Of a stretch of 64,000 nt of DNA, positions 32,920 through 43,900 are shown piece after piece; position 1 is the stretch's first letter, and the number at the start of each line of letters is the position of its first letter. The notes beneath the pieces were generated by a model that searched no databases, was not told the origin of the DNA, and was given only the letters and a program-made list of their open reading frames with translations. The translations under genes and the position numbers were made by a program. The DNA comes from Cenococcum geophilum 1.58 (lineage: Eukaryota > Ascomycota > Dothideomycetes > Gloniales > Gloniaceae), in the NCBI GenBank assembly GCA_001692895.1, contig KV748182.1, positions 3,290,341-3,354,340 of the forward strand, written 5' to 3'.

Positions 32920-33095
32920 TGTCTGTATAAGTAGAGGTTACGTGGTTATGTCTCTGATTAGTTATCCTTACGGTGACTTATCAGCCCCCTATTTAGGCAC
33001 CGCGATCCTTATGATCCTCTGCAATAGACACGAATGAATTAAAGAACCTGTTACCTTATATTGCAATTGCAGTACCCCCCCGGGTGATACCGACA
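32920..33095 (+). repeat. LTR of the gag-only element (right)
   Basis: 176 bp, direct repeat of 30856-31031, followed by ATAAG. Confidence 0.92.
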
Positions 33096-33100
33096 ATAAG

Positions 33101-34332
33101 ACTATCTTAAAAAATATAATATTAAATAGAGCTAAGTAGAGAATTAGGAGCGCATAATAGTAAAATATTAGGGAGAGAGATCTCTTTTAGAACTATATTA
33201 AAAGCTTTTAATAAAAGAAGAAGTTTAAGATCTTAAGGGTAAGGTTCTAAAGCGTATAGTATATTAAAATACTATAAAGCAAGTACTTCTAGATCTAATT
33301 ATTATATATAGAATGGCTAGAGTTTTATGCTTTTATAAAAGTATTAAATTAAGAAGCACCCTTAATTATCCCTATATACTACTTAACGATTATAGCCTAG
33401 ATTTTTAAACACTTTACTAAAAGTTAAGATATTATATAAAGAGTACTTTAATCTATAAAGATAAATATTTACCTTGCCGTAGACATCTAGACCTCTCTAT
33501 ATTATACCTTTCTTCTTAAAATCTGTACTAGCTTTATTAATATCTAAAATAAATACTAGAATCCCTTAATCGCCCTTTATATAATATTTAGCTAAAATAG
33601 TATAGATTAATAGGAGGCGCTTCGTCTGGTACTTATTAAGTATAGCATTAAAACAAATATTAGAGCTATTATTAGTAATAATGCTAGATTAAACAATATT
33701 CTTTATTATATAATTAGCTAATAGCTTATCCTTAAGTATAAAATTAACTAGATTATAATATATTAAAGAATTCGCTATTAAGGACATGTTATTAATCTTA
33801 TTATTTAGGCCTTTCTATTTAGTTTAAAGAAGGATAAGTGGGTTATAAACTTATATAATAAAGAGGATAAAGAATAGAATAAAAAAGAAGAAGAGGAAGA
33901 GGAAGAAGTTATATAATAAGCACTATAGCTAGTTAAAATAAAAGATAAGAGAAAAAAGAAGGATAAAGAATTAGAGCTAGTATTAGATAAAAAGTATAAA
34001 AGAGGTAAAAAATATTTTAAAAAAAATATTATAGGGCCAATGGAGAAGCTTTATAACTATATAATATAGTTTATTAAATACGCTAGTAAAATAATTCCTT
34101 TTAATAATTATATAAAGTGGAATAGCTAGTTTCTTATGCTATATATAGCTTTAGAGGATAAGGTAAAGGCTAGGCTACTCTACATAAAGTACTATAAGGA
34201 CGATTTCTTAAAAGATAATCTCCTTTTAATAAGTAAATAAATATATCTTTATATGATTTATAATTTCCTTTAGTCTTTCTATAAAGTAACTCTATTTCTT
34301 TAAGGAGATTATATAATATTAGAGAGGGTTCT
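33101..34332 (+). pseudogene. hAT transposase relic, segment 2 (catalytic core)
   Basis: Plus-strand frame with RIP stops. Recognisable hAT blocks: WLEFYAFIKVLN (about 33,312-33,348); VDI*TSLYYTF (33479-33510; DxWTS in the family, Trp now stop); SNNARLNN (about 33,676-33,700; usually SDNAxxNN); IRY*GHVINL (about 33,771-33,800; usually RCxxHxxNL); then an acidic Glu/Lys stretch and the IGPMEKLYNYI region. Ends at the Copia-2 insertion (TSD GTTCT, 34328-34332). Confidence 0.82.
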
Positions 34333-34549
34333 TATTGGGAATAAAGGTAAGTAGTCACCATATAAGGCATATTGCCGTCACGTATAGCAAGTTGCCGTTA
34401 CGTGCGGCAAGTTGCCGTCACGTATCGCCGCGGCACTAGCGTGGCGAGGAGCCTTAAGCTCCTCGCCCTCCCTTATAAAGAGATAAGAACAATAATTATT
34501 ATACTATCTACGAACCATAGCTATATAATATCACCTTATGAAACTAACA
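34333..34549 (+). repeat. Copia-2 5' LTR
   Basis: 217 bp. Contains three copies of a unit of about 20 bp built on GCAAGTTGCCGT(T/C)ACGT and the palindromic GAGGAGCCTTAAGCTCCTC. Confidence 0.92.
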
Positions 34550-34904
34550 CTAATTAGTAGTTAACTTCACTGTTATACCACAGAATAGCTAGGTATTCCA
34601 CTAAAAAGAGACAAGCCACTATACCAGTACTACTCGTGCTAAAGGAAGCTGTCTTTTAAGGTTAGAACTAGTCCTAAACCTTAAATAGAACTCTTCTACA
34701 AATCTAAGGATCTAAAAGGCTAGAACTAGTCCTAAGCCTTTCCCAGATTATAGATTCTTGCGTCTATTACGCAGAATAATACGCTTTATAAGTCCTTATA
34801 ATTTAAGGCCAGAACTAGTCCTAAGCCCTATAATTATAGATTCTTGTCACAAACGCGTACTAAACAATAATCCCTATACCGATAATATATCCCTTCCTCT
34901 AAAA

Positions 34905-37900
34905 ACATAGCTACTCTAAATAACCAAAAAGACTCTTTATTACTATAGGTAGCTAAATACGCAAAACTTATTAATAAAGATTAGGACAAATTCGCCTTTA
35001 ATATAATAACTTATACCGCAAAACGGGTTAACGGCTTTCTCCTACACTATATTATATTCTACCGAAATAGATACTACGCCGATTTATAACTATAGGAGTA
35101 TTTTAGGAAGGATTTTATAGGATGGACTGCTGATACCTAGGCACTTAGTAACATTAATATTATTTAGAATTTTTAAGACTTCCTCTATAGAAATAGGGTA
35201 TACGTTACTAAGAACAGTAACCTAATTGCTAGTAATATTTAGGCCGTTATTATTAGTATAGAAGAACCAGTATAGACAGAAGCTAAGATTATACGTTAAC
35301 TACGGAAACCTAAAACTAACCTATATTCTTTAAAAGGCAACTTTAATTTATATTAAAACCCTTAGAACGCTAATCCCCTACCTAGAGGTGCTCTCCCACT
35401 AAAAGGTGCCCTTTTACCTAGAGGTGCTTTTCCTCTACCTCCTCTACTACCTCTAACTCCTCTATCCCAGCTAACCGGCGAGCCTTTACTATAAGAAGTT
35501 ACGAATCTAATAAAGGTATATTTAGACAAAGAGAAGAAGTTTAAAGGAGAACTGTACAATATACTTAGAATAAAACTATAGATCTTTTATAACTGTTATA
35601 ATAAAGTTAGAATTTAAGGCCACTAGTACTATTACGCTTTCTCTATTATATTAAAGGGACGGACAGCGATATTTTATTATAACTATATTATAGGTAGAAA
35701 CTATAGCTTTAATATAATACTTTAGCTTATTAGAGCCCACTTTAAAATTAATAAGAATTACTAGCTTTATATATCCGAATAACAGGAGACTATATTTTAA
35801 AGAGTTATCGCTTCTAACTTAATAAAGACTCATTTAGAGTGCCTTTAACTACTCTTTAATAAACTCTAAAAAATCTAATATAGCCTTACCGAAACTTACT
35901 AAAATAAGAACAGCCTAAGGAACTAGGTTATCTTAGCCTACTATAGCATTCCTAAGTGCAATCTAGCGCTATATAAACCTATAGATACGTTTAAAGGAGT
36001 ATATACCGAGCTACGCTCCATTATAGGTACTATAATATAAATATAAGAATCTTAACAGTTCTATACCGAAAACCCTACCTAACTAAGTATTCCCGACTAA
36101 TATAATTATAACTAGACTAACCAAATATATAGTAGCCGTAGTAGGGAATATAGTAAAGGGTATAATTAACGCCAACTATAAGGCAATTATGGAGATCCTT
36201 ATAGAGGTTTATTCCAAAGTAATCGCTAAAAGAAGTGCTACGTTTATAAGAAACCGAATTGCTAGTTAACTAGGCATTCTCTTAATAAACAAAAGGAGGT
36301 ATATAATAAGTTTCGCCAAAGTATAAGAAACGTCGGAAATTATAAGGTTACTATAGCCTACTTTTAAAGCTTCCTGGTTTAATATAAAGGCGTAAAAGAT
36401 CTTAAGGGTAAGGTTAATAAGGCCGAATAGCTCCTTATAGATATAGAAATTAAGGACTACTTACCTAACCAATACTTTACTAAGTATAGTAAGGTAAATG
36501 GCACATAAACTATTACTATCCTTAATAACCAATCTACGCTCCACTCTATTATAAAGTTAGATATCTTTAATAAGCCAAAGGAGAGTTCTATGTTTTCCTT
36601 TAATAACAAATACTCGGCGAACGTCTTCTATAGTATTATACCAGACACTAAAGCCATAGGAGTATTTACAGTAGGAGAACCTTAAGTTTAAGCCCTTTAG
36701 TAGCTTAATAGCTCTATTTAGATTAACTATTTAACGGTAGGCTAACATATAATTCGTTTTAATAAAGGTACTATAATCTCTCTCAGCACGATTAGGGTCT
36801 AAACCCCCTTAGGATATATTACTTTCTATATTATTCCCGCAAATACCCTATTTCTATTCTATATTAGGGATATAAATAAATTAGGTGTTAAGCTTAATAA
36901 CCTTAAGAATATACTTATATAGGGAGATAATCGGGTGCCTGTTATACATAAATAGGGTTACCCTTAGTTGCTCCTTTAATAACCAGAAAAAAGCATTGCT
37001 TAGAGCTACTTAACTAAGTTAGAGTTACGCCAACTATACCATTATTTTAGCCACCTATCCGTTTATTAATTACTTAGGGTTTTTTTAGCGAGTAGGCTAT
37101 AAAGTTAAGGTTAAGACAATTAAGCATCTTATAAAATACTACTATTACTACAAAATAAACCAGAAGTCCCCTAGCCGATTTAAGTTTACTCTTAAAGATG
37201 ACTACAACTTTAACTTCTATATTATCGTCAACGTTATATATCTTAGCGGTAAGCCAGTACTCTAAGTTATTAACTTCTTAACCTCCTTCTAAGCCGCATG
37301 TTTCTTAAAGGATATATTAGCTAGGAACGTATAGGATACTCTATAATTATGCTAGATTAATATCTACCTAAGACCCCCTAATTAAATCGTTTATAATATA
37401 GGAAAGAACTTCTTATCTATAGAGTTTTAACAACAGATAAAGGCAATGGCAATTAAGGTTAAGGAAGTCCCTATTAAGGCATATAATAGTATTAAAAAAG
37501 TAGAGCGATATTACGCGCCATTACGCCGCGTATATAAGATTATCTCTTTAGAACTAGAGGACGCTAGCGAAGAACTTACCTTATAAATAGCTATTAAAGC
37601 CATTAGCAATTCCGCTGGCTTAGATAGACTTATATCCACGTCACTAGTCTTTAGCGCCTACCCTTAAATAACTAATAATTCTCTACTATCTCCCTCCGTT
37701 GTGTAATAAGCTAAGGCTATTTATAAGGCAACTAAGGAGGTATAACGTCTCTACGCTATACGCTAGGTCAACAACGCACTAGAAATAAGAAATGGCCTAA
37801 ATACCTTAACTACGCTTAATCTGCCACTCCAGTCTAAGGTACGCGTATAGCGTAAAAAGGGAGAATAGTTAGGCCTACATTAACTTATTATAATAGATAG

Positions 37901-39840
37901 TTAGACTTATACTATTTAGATGCCTTATAAACCCACTTAATTCCATTTAACTGTTATTAAGCCTTATTATAAAGATAACAGTTCCGAGCCTTTATAGGAT
38001 GCCACAGAAAATGCCTTAAAGGAGAGCCATAATTAACGTGCTCTAGAAGGCAACCATAATTCTAATATAATTATAGTAGATACGCCGCAACTATAACGCG
38101 GTAGAGGTCGCCTAAGGGGATTATAAAATCGCCAATATCTTATTAATTTTAAAGAGTAATTTATTGCCGCTATTAAGAATAGAGTTAAGCTATTAATGGC
38201 CTTTATAATAGCTAAGGAGAAGGCTAACTTTAAGCTCGCAAAACAGCTCTAAAAGGAAAGTTATATTATAACTCCTAGAGCTCCTTTCTAAGCATCCAAT
38301 AAGCAGGAGATCGATAGTCTTATTATAAAAGGAGTCTTTAAATTTAAGAAGTATAACCCTACTAAGTTTAATAAAGTTCGCATCTTTAAGTTAAGGATAG
38401 TTAATAAGATTAAGGGCAAAGCTACTAATGCCCTATTTAAGAAATTAAGGCTTATTATTTAAGGCTATAACAACAATAGCAAGGAGATAATTTTTACGCA
38501 ATCTCCTATAATTTAACGAGCTAGTTAGTGAGTTATTATTGCACTAGCTCCCTCCCTAATAAAGAATAGAATAGCGGTCTATTTGCGAGATATTACTTAG
38601 GCCTATACCTAATTAGAGACGTACCTTTAGCGCTTAATATTAGCATACCTTCTAGAGTAAATTCGCTACTAATATCCTAAAGATACAATTATAGTTGTGC
38701 TTAAGCCATTATATAGAATTACAGAGGTAGGGACCTATTAGTAGGCTACCTATAGTAAGCACTACAAAGAGAAGCTTTTAATAACTACTTCTACATTCGA
38801 CCCCTACTTCCTTATTATAACTATAGGAACTCCATTTAGAATCATCAGCATGCAAACTAATAATATAATTATCTTAAGAGACGACCAATTCTTAGCTCTT
38901 AAAGAAGATAAGCTAGTAAAGGCAAATCTTATAGTAAAGCTAAAAGAAAAGCTTAATTTAATAACACTATTACTCTTTAATAAATGCATCCTCTCCCTAA
39001 ATAAAGATTCTATTGCCTTACGCCAGAAGGGTTAAGGCAAGAAGATTAACGTTATTAACGTTAATTCTTTAAAGTAAGGATACATAGAGTAACGTACTTA
39101 CGGAGCTTATATTACTTCTATCTATTAACCTAAGGCTTTATTTAATCTCTTTATTGCCGCTTAACACTAGAAACTAACTAAGGATAATATTCTTACCCTA
39201 AATAAGCGTCTTTTTTAGTAAATAAACCATCTCGATTGGGGACTACTCTATATACCTATTAATCTTCCTATTACTAAGCTCTTTATATTTATTAATAGAT
39301 CGTTTATAAATAACAAAGATTTTAGCTCCTAGTTAGGATATAAAATTATTATCGCGAACAAATCTACTAGAGAGAATAACTTTATAATCTATAGCAACCT
39401 TATCTATTAGAGCTTAACTAAGAGCAAGTATATCACTTAAAGCGTTCTAGCGTTAGAGATATATAGAATAGTTAGCGGAGTTAATATAGTAATTGCAATT
39501 AGAACTACCTTAAAGATAATTATAGATTAACTTAAACTTCCTATTATCCCTATAATCGTATGCACTAACTTATATTCCCTCTATAAGTATTTAGTTAAGC
39601 TTAGTACTACAAAGGAGAAGCGCCTTATAATCAATATTATAGTACTTTAGCAATCCTATAAGCGTTAAGAACTCTTTAAGATTTAATAGATTAATAGCTA
39701 AAATAACCTAGTAGATGCGATAATAAAGGCAAACCTAAATAAGGCACTAGAGATATTTATTAACATAAATACTCTACGCGTATAAGTTAAAGGTTAGGTT
39801 AAAAGGGAGTAGGAGTATAACATTCTACAGACCCTAACTT
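34905..39840 (+). pseudogene. Copia-2 gag-pol relic
   Basis: RIP-degraded. Gag has a Cys/His region CYVYKKPNC*LTRHSLN (about 36,238-36,290). QLYHYFSHLS (about 37,029-37,060) corresponds to the gag-pre-integrase QLHRRFGH motif, followed by a zinc and integrase region with FKFTLKDDYNFNF and YHAPLRRVYKI. RT includes LKPLYRITEV and IISMQTNNIIIL (near 38,850; the family has QTDD at the catalytic site). RNase H follows with KRITRSVLALE-like and DAITKANPNKALE segments near 39,710-39,765. The only long uninterrupted piece is 38850-39035. Limits are approximate. Confidence 0.8.
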
Positions 39841-40096
39841 AAACTAGCTAATTAGGATTTTCTATCCCTAGGATAGAAAATTACTATTAGCTCGCTTACC
39901 GCTAGCGCCTTAGCGGCCCTACTAACAAGATACCTACCCATAACTTATAAGCAAGAAAGCACCACATGCTAAGAGGCAAATTTTAGGACAGCGAGACTTA
40001 TATTATAATAGCAATAGTAAGTAAGGAGGATTAATATTTGTTCCGCTAGTTAAGCGGTATATATATAGATAGCAACCACAAAAGAAAAGTTGCTAG

Positions 40097-40313
40097 TGTT
40101 GGGAATAAAGGCAAGTGGTTACTATATGAGGCATATTGCCGTTATATATGGCAAGTTGCCGTTACGTGCGGCAAGTTGCCGTTACGTGTCGCCGCGGCAC
40201 TAGCGTGGCGAGGAGCCTTAAGCTCCTCGCCCTCCCTTATAAAGAGATAAGAATAACAATCATTATACTATCTATAAACCGTAGCTATGTAATATCACCT
40301 TATAAAACTAACA
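40097..40313 (+). repeat. Copia-2 3' LTR
   Basis: 217 bp, direct repeat of 34333-34549, followed by GTTCT. Confidence 0.92.
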
Positions 40314-40318
40314 GTTCT

Positions 40319-40438
40319 AAAATTAGTTAATATTCTTAAGGGTATAATATAAACCGCATTGATATATTATATAATACTCTTAATATTCCCTTAGCTAATT
40401 CTTTTCTACTAGGTAATAGCTACTAAGGCTAAGGATAA
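40319..40438 (+). pseudogene. hAT transposase relic, segment 3
   Basis: A 120-bp piece between the two Copia elements. One frame reads on from the hAT core (RIDILYNTLNIPLANSFLLG). Its identity rests mainly on position between two TSD-defined insertions. Confidence 0.6.
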
Positions 40439-40665
40439 TGTTTGTATTAACTTAATAATACAAGTGTGTTATATTCAGGGGCACGAAATACGTATAGTAT
40501 CGTATGCTCTTTTAGATAATAGTAACTGTTAATTCTATTAAGGTAGACTACGTAGTCTATATATTAACGCGCCCTCCCCTTAATTAGTCAGTACTTTATA
40601 AATAGGTAGTTAGTATACTAAACGCGTAGACATGCGTTTGGTATACTAGGTGCTATAATTATATA
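40439..40665 (-). repeat. Copia-1 3' LTR (left, intact length)
   Basis: 227 bp, containing GGGGCACGAAATACGTATAG and GACTACGTAGTC landmarks. It preserves the uninterrupted CCCTCCCCTTAATTAG site that was the Gypsy-3 target in the other LTR. Confidence 0.9.
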
Positions 40666-40944
40666 CTAGCGGCACTTAAAGATAGACCCACTTATATATA
40701 GCCTCCGTAATTGCCTTATTAGAACTATAAAATACAAAAGAAATATATAGGAAATCCCTCCTAAGGTGCCTTTTAGGCTGCCTTCTAAACGGTGCTTTAA
40801 GCTGGCCGTAAGTCCTACTTACGGCCTTCTAACGGACTATAAATGAACTATACGGCCTTCCGATAGGCTGTAAATAAACCGTAAGTGCTCCGTTAGTCTC
40901 GTTCCACCTATTCTATAACCTTTAGATTAAGTTTATTTATATTA

Positions 40945-43900
40945 ATTAGGGTTTTAAAAGCTTGGTACGGCTTTGCCTTAGTTATAGCGTTTACTAAGTT
41001 ATTTCCACTGTTAATATATTTAACCTCTATAATCTTATGTTGTTTATAGGCCTAATATAAGCATATTAGGTCGACTATAAGCCTCTTCTTTTATATTATA
41101 CCTAGTTTAACTATATAGTTATAAAGGGACTTTAAATCGGTACATAGAACTAGGGGTAATTGTTCCAATTATAGGATCTTCTAGATTATTAACTTAATTA
41201 CGGCTCTTATATTAAAGCTATAGGCTAGTATATATAGCTTAGAAGCTAATACACTACGGGTTACTTGTTTGCATTTAATTAAAAACTAATATAGTATATT
41301 TACGTCCTAATTACGGTCCGTAAGTATAATTATAAAGCCAATTTATAATAATAGGTTTTTATTATTGATAAAGGAGGCGTCCGTAAATACTAGTATATTA
41401 AGGGAATTTAGGTCTAGTGGTATAAAAGTAAGTCCTCTTATTATATTATTAATTTGCCACTAAATACGCTTATTAAGCTGCTTAATATTTTCCTCTTATA
41501 GATCTGTTACCTAGGCCGTAAAGGATAAATTATAAGCAGATTTAGGTTAACAGATTATAGCAATATAGGCGCCTTTTACACGCTATATAACGTATTAGTC
41601 CTTTATATTTATAGTTTTATGGGTCTCTTTATAGGAACTAGTAAGGTCCGTGGGCTTTACTATAATAAGCCTTAGGTTTTAAGCTTGGCGTTTTTAGGTT
41701 AGCTAAATTAAGTTGCCCTTTTATATAATTAAACCTCTATTAAACTTAATTGGAGTCTACTTAGTTAACTGCTCTTATAGCTTTACTAGGAACTTAGCTT
41801 TTTATAGTTTAGTTTTTTTAGTGTTTACAAAAGTTTGGTCCGCTAAGAAGAGGGTATTATCTATTTAGAGTTTAATAATACTAAGGTTATTTAATAGGGT
41901 ATATAGGAGGTAGGGGTTATATATTAACTGCTCCATCTTAAGTTTACAAATGTAATGCTAGTAATATATCTTAAATTAGTGGTTTCTAGCTTCCGGCACT
42001 TTGTAAAGGGGTTTTATAACCTATAAATTTGTTTTTAGTTACAAATTAAGCTTAAAGGGTAGTTATATATAGATGTCTCTACTTAGGTAGATATTAGACT
42101 ATATATAGGCTTACAAAATATTCTATAAGTAAAGGGCTATAGGTTTAGTTTACTATAGTCCAAATATAAGTATAAGTATAATCTATTAACTAACTCATTA
42201 AATTATAGGTAATTATATAAGGACTAAGTCCTTTTCTTAGTTGTTATAAGCTTATATAATAAGCCTTAATTTCTTAAAGGATTTATTAGTACTAGGGTGC
42301 TTAATCTTATTAATAAAGTGTAAGTTAAATATACGGACGCCTTATAAAACGTCTCTCTCTATTATAACTATAAAGATGCCCTTTTTAAATAGTCTGTTAA
42401 TCTCTTTACGTTATAAATCCGTAAAAGGGGTTTCCTATAGTAGGTAAGGGTGTTTCTAGTTTATTTAGTTTAACGTTATAGGTATTTTTAGACTAAAAAT
42501 AGGGGTTTATAAACGTGCTTCTAAAGCTAGTTAATCTGATAGAGAGTTATATATAGTATATTTCGTCTTTTATAGCTAGTAAATAATAAGGTCTAGTTTA
42601 ATTGCCGCTCTTATACTATATAAGGACTTTAGAGTTAAGCGGGAGGTTATATACTAAAGTTGTATTAGGTCCGTTACGGTAGTATAAAGCGCTATTAATA
42701 GTTTATTTAGCCTATAACTTAACTATTTCGGCTATTACCTTCCGTATTATAGCTACTTAATTTATAATAGATGGGGTAGGAGGGTCCAGTTTGCCTATCT
42801 TTAGGTAGGCTCTATAAACTAAGAGGGTAGGTACTAGTCCGTTAGGGATAGTAGTGTTATTAACGGCTTTTACGGCCATTTATAAAGCTAGTTCCTTTTA
42901 GATATTCTTATACTCGTCTATAATAATTTAGTAAGCTCTTTATAGAGCTAGGTAAGCTCGCTTAATAAGCCTAACAAACTAGTATACCTTAACTAGAATG
43001 GCTTTTATTAAAATAGCTATAGCTATAGCGTACTATTGGAATTCTTTACTAATAAAGTTTTTACTAGTGTTATAGGTAATATACTTAGGGGGTTTAACGT
43101 ATATATTAATCCAGTAGGTCTATAAAATAACCTAAGTGTATTTTATAGATATATTTTACAACTAACGGGCGGCTTAATAGTGGGTTGTCTTGTTAATTAT
43201 ATATAATACTAGGCTACTGTTAATGTATATAATATTTACGTATACTAAGTAGTTAAAATTAAGATCCTTATAGAGAGTAAACTTAAATCGGCCTAGGGAA
43301 TATCCGTATTTCTAGTAAAAGGAATAGTATTTAGTTAGGTGGTTAATTACCTTCTTATTAACGTCGTTATATTTAGAGTGTTTAAGGACTCTATATAGCT
43401 TTTCGGCTAATAGGTAGCCGAAACGGCGGTATAGGTAGTAGATTTTAGTACTAGTAAGGTAGCATAGGTTATAGTTAAAAGATTCCTAAATATAGGTCTA
43501 TAAAGTCTCTCCCTATATAAGGAACGAGTGTCTAAATTATTATATAATTAGTAGGGTAATATACTTACTTCCTAGGGCAGTTATAGGGCCAATTAAGATG
43601 TCTATAATATTATTATAGTAAACCTATAACCTATCTATATCTATAAGGTAAAGTAGAAAAAGGGTATCCGCTTTTACTATACGGAAGTTAACTAGGCTAA
43701 TTGGAGTCTTAACTGCAACTAATCTAATTAATGCGGTTAAGCTAATGCTAAATTAGACGTTTACGGCCCCAGTTTACATAGTATTAATATCCGTATTATT
43801 ATTTATAGTAGTCTTATATATAAGGTATTATCTATAACCTACAATAGACTTCTTAAAGGCACCTATATTAATTATAACACTATAAAATTCTTTAGGGGTA

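Larger units (their letters stand above)
30856..33095 (+). mobile_element. Gag-only LTR element (TR-GAG-like)
   Basis: 2,240 bp with two 176-bp LTRs (30856-31031 and 32920-33095) that start TGTCTGTA and end CCGACA, flanked by ATAAG on both sides (30851-30855 and 33096-33100). The interior is about 1.9 kb and codes only for a gag-like protein with a repetitive linker; there is no protease, RT or integrase. It is less RIP-worn than its surroundings, so it probably inserted later. It would depend on an autonomous partner for movement. Confidence 0.8.
34333..40313 (+). mobile_element. Ty1/Copia retrotransposon Copia-2 (plus strand)
   Basis: 5,981 bp with 217-bp LTRs (34333-34549 and 40097-40313) and GTTCT on both sides (34328-34332 and 40314-40318). 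The LTR begins TGTTGGGAATAAAG in the right copy (TATTGGG in the left, a RIP change) and ends ACTAACA. Gene order gag, integrase, RT, RNase H is that of Copia. It is inserted into the hAT transposase, whose frame resumes after 40318. Confidence 0.92.

Noticed and set aside
38804-38989. 61-codon minus-strand open frame
   Set aside because: Antisense of the Copia-2 RT region, whose plus-strand frame carries the QT(D/N)-type catalytic motif.
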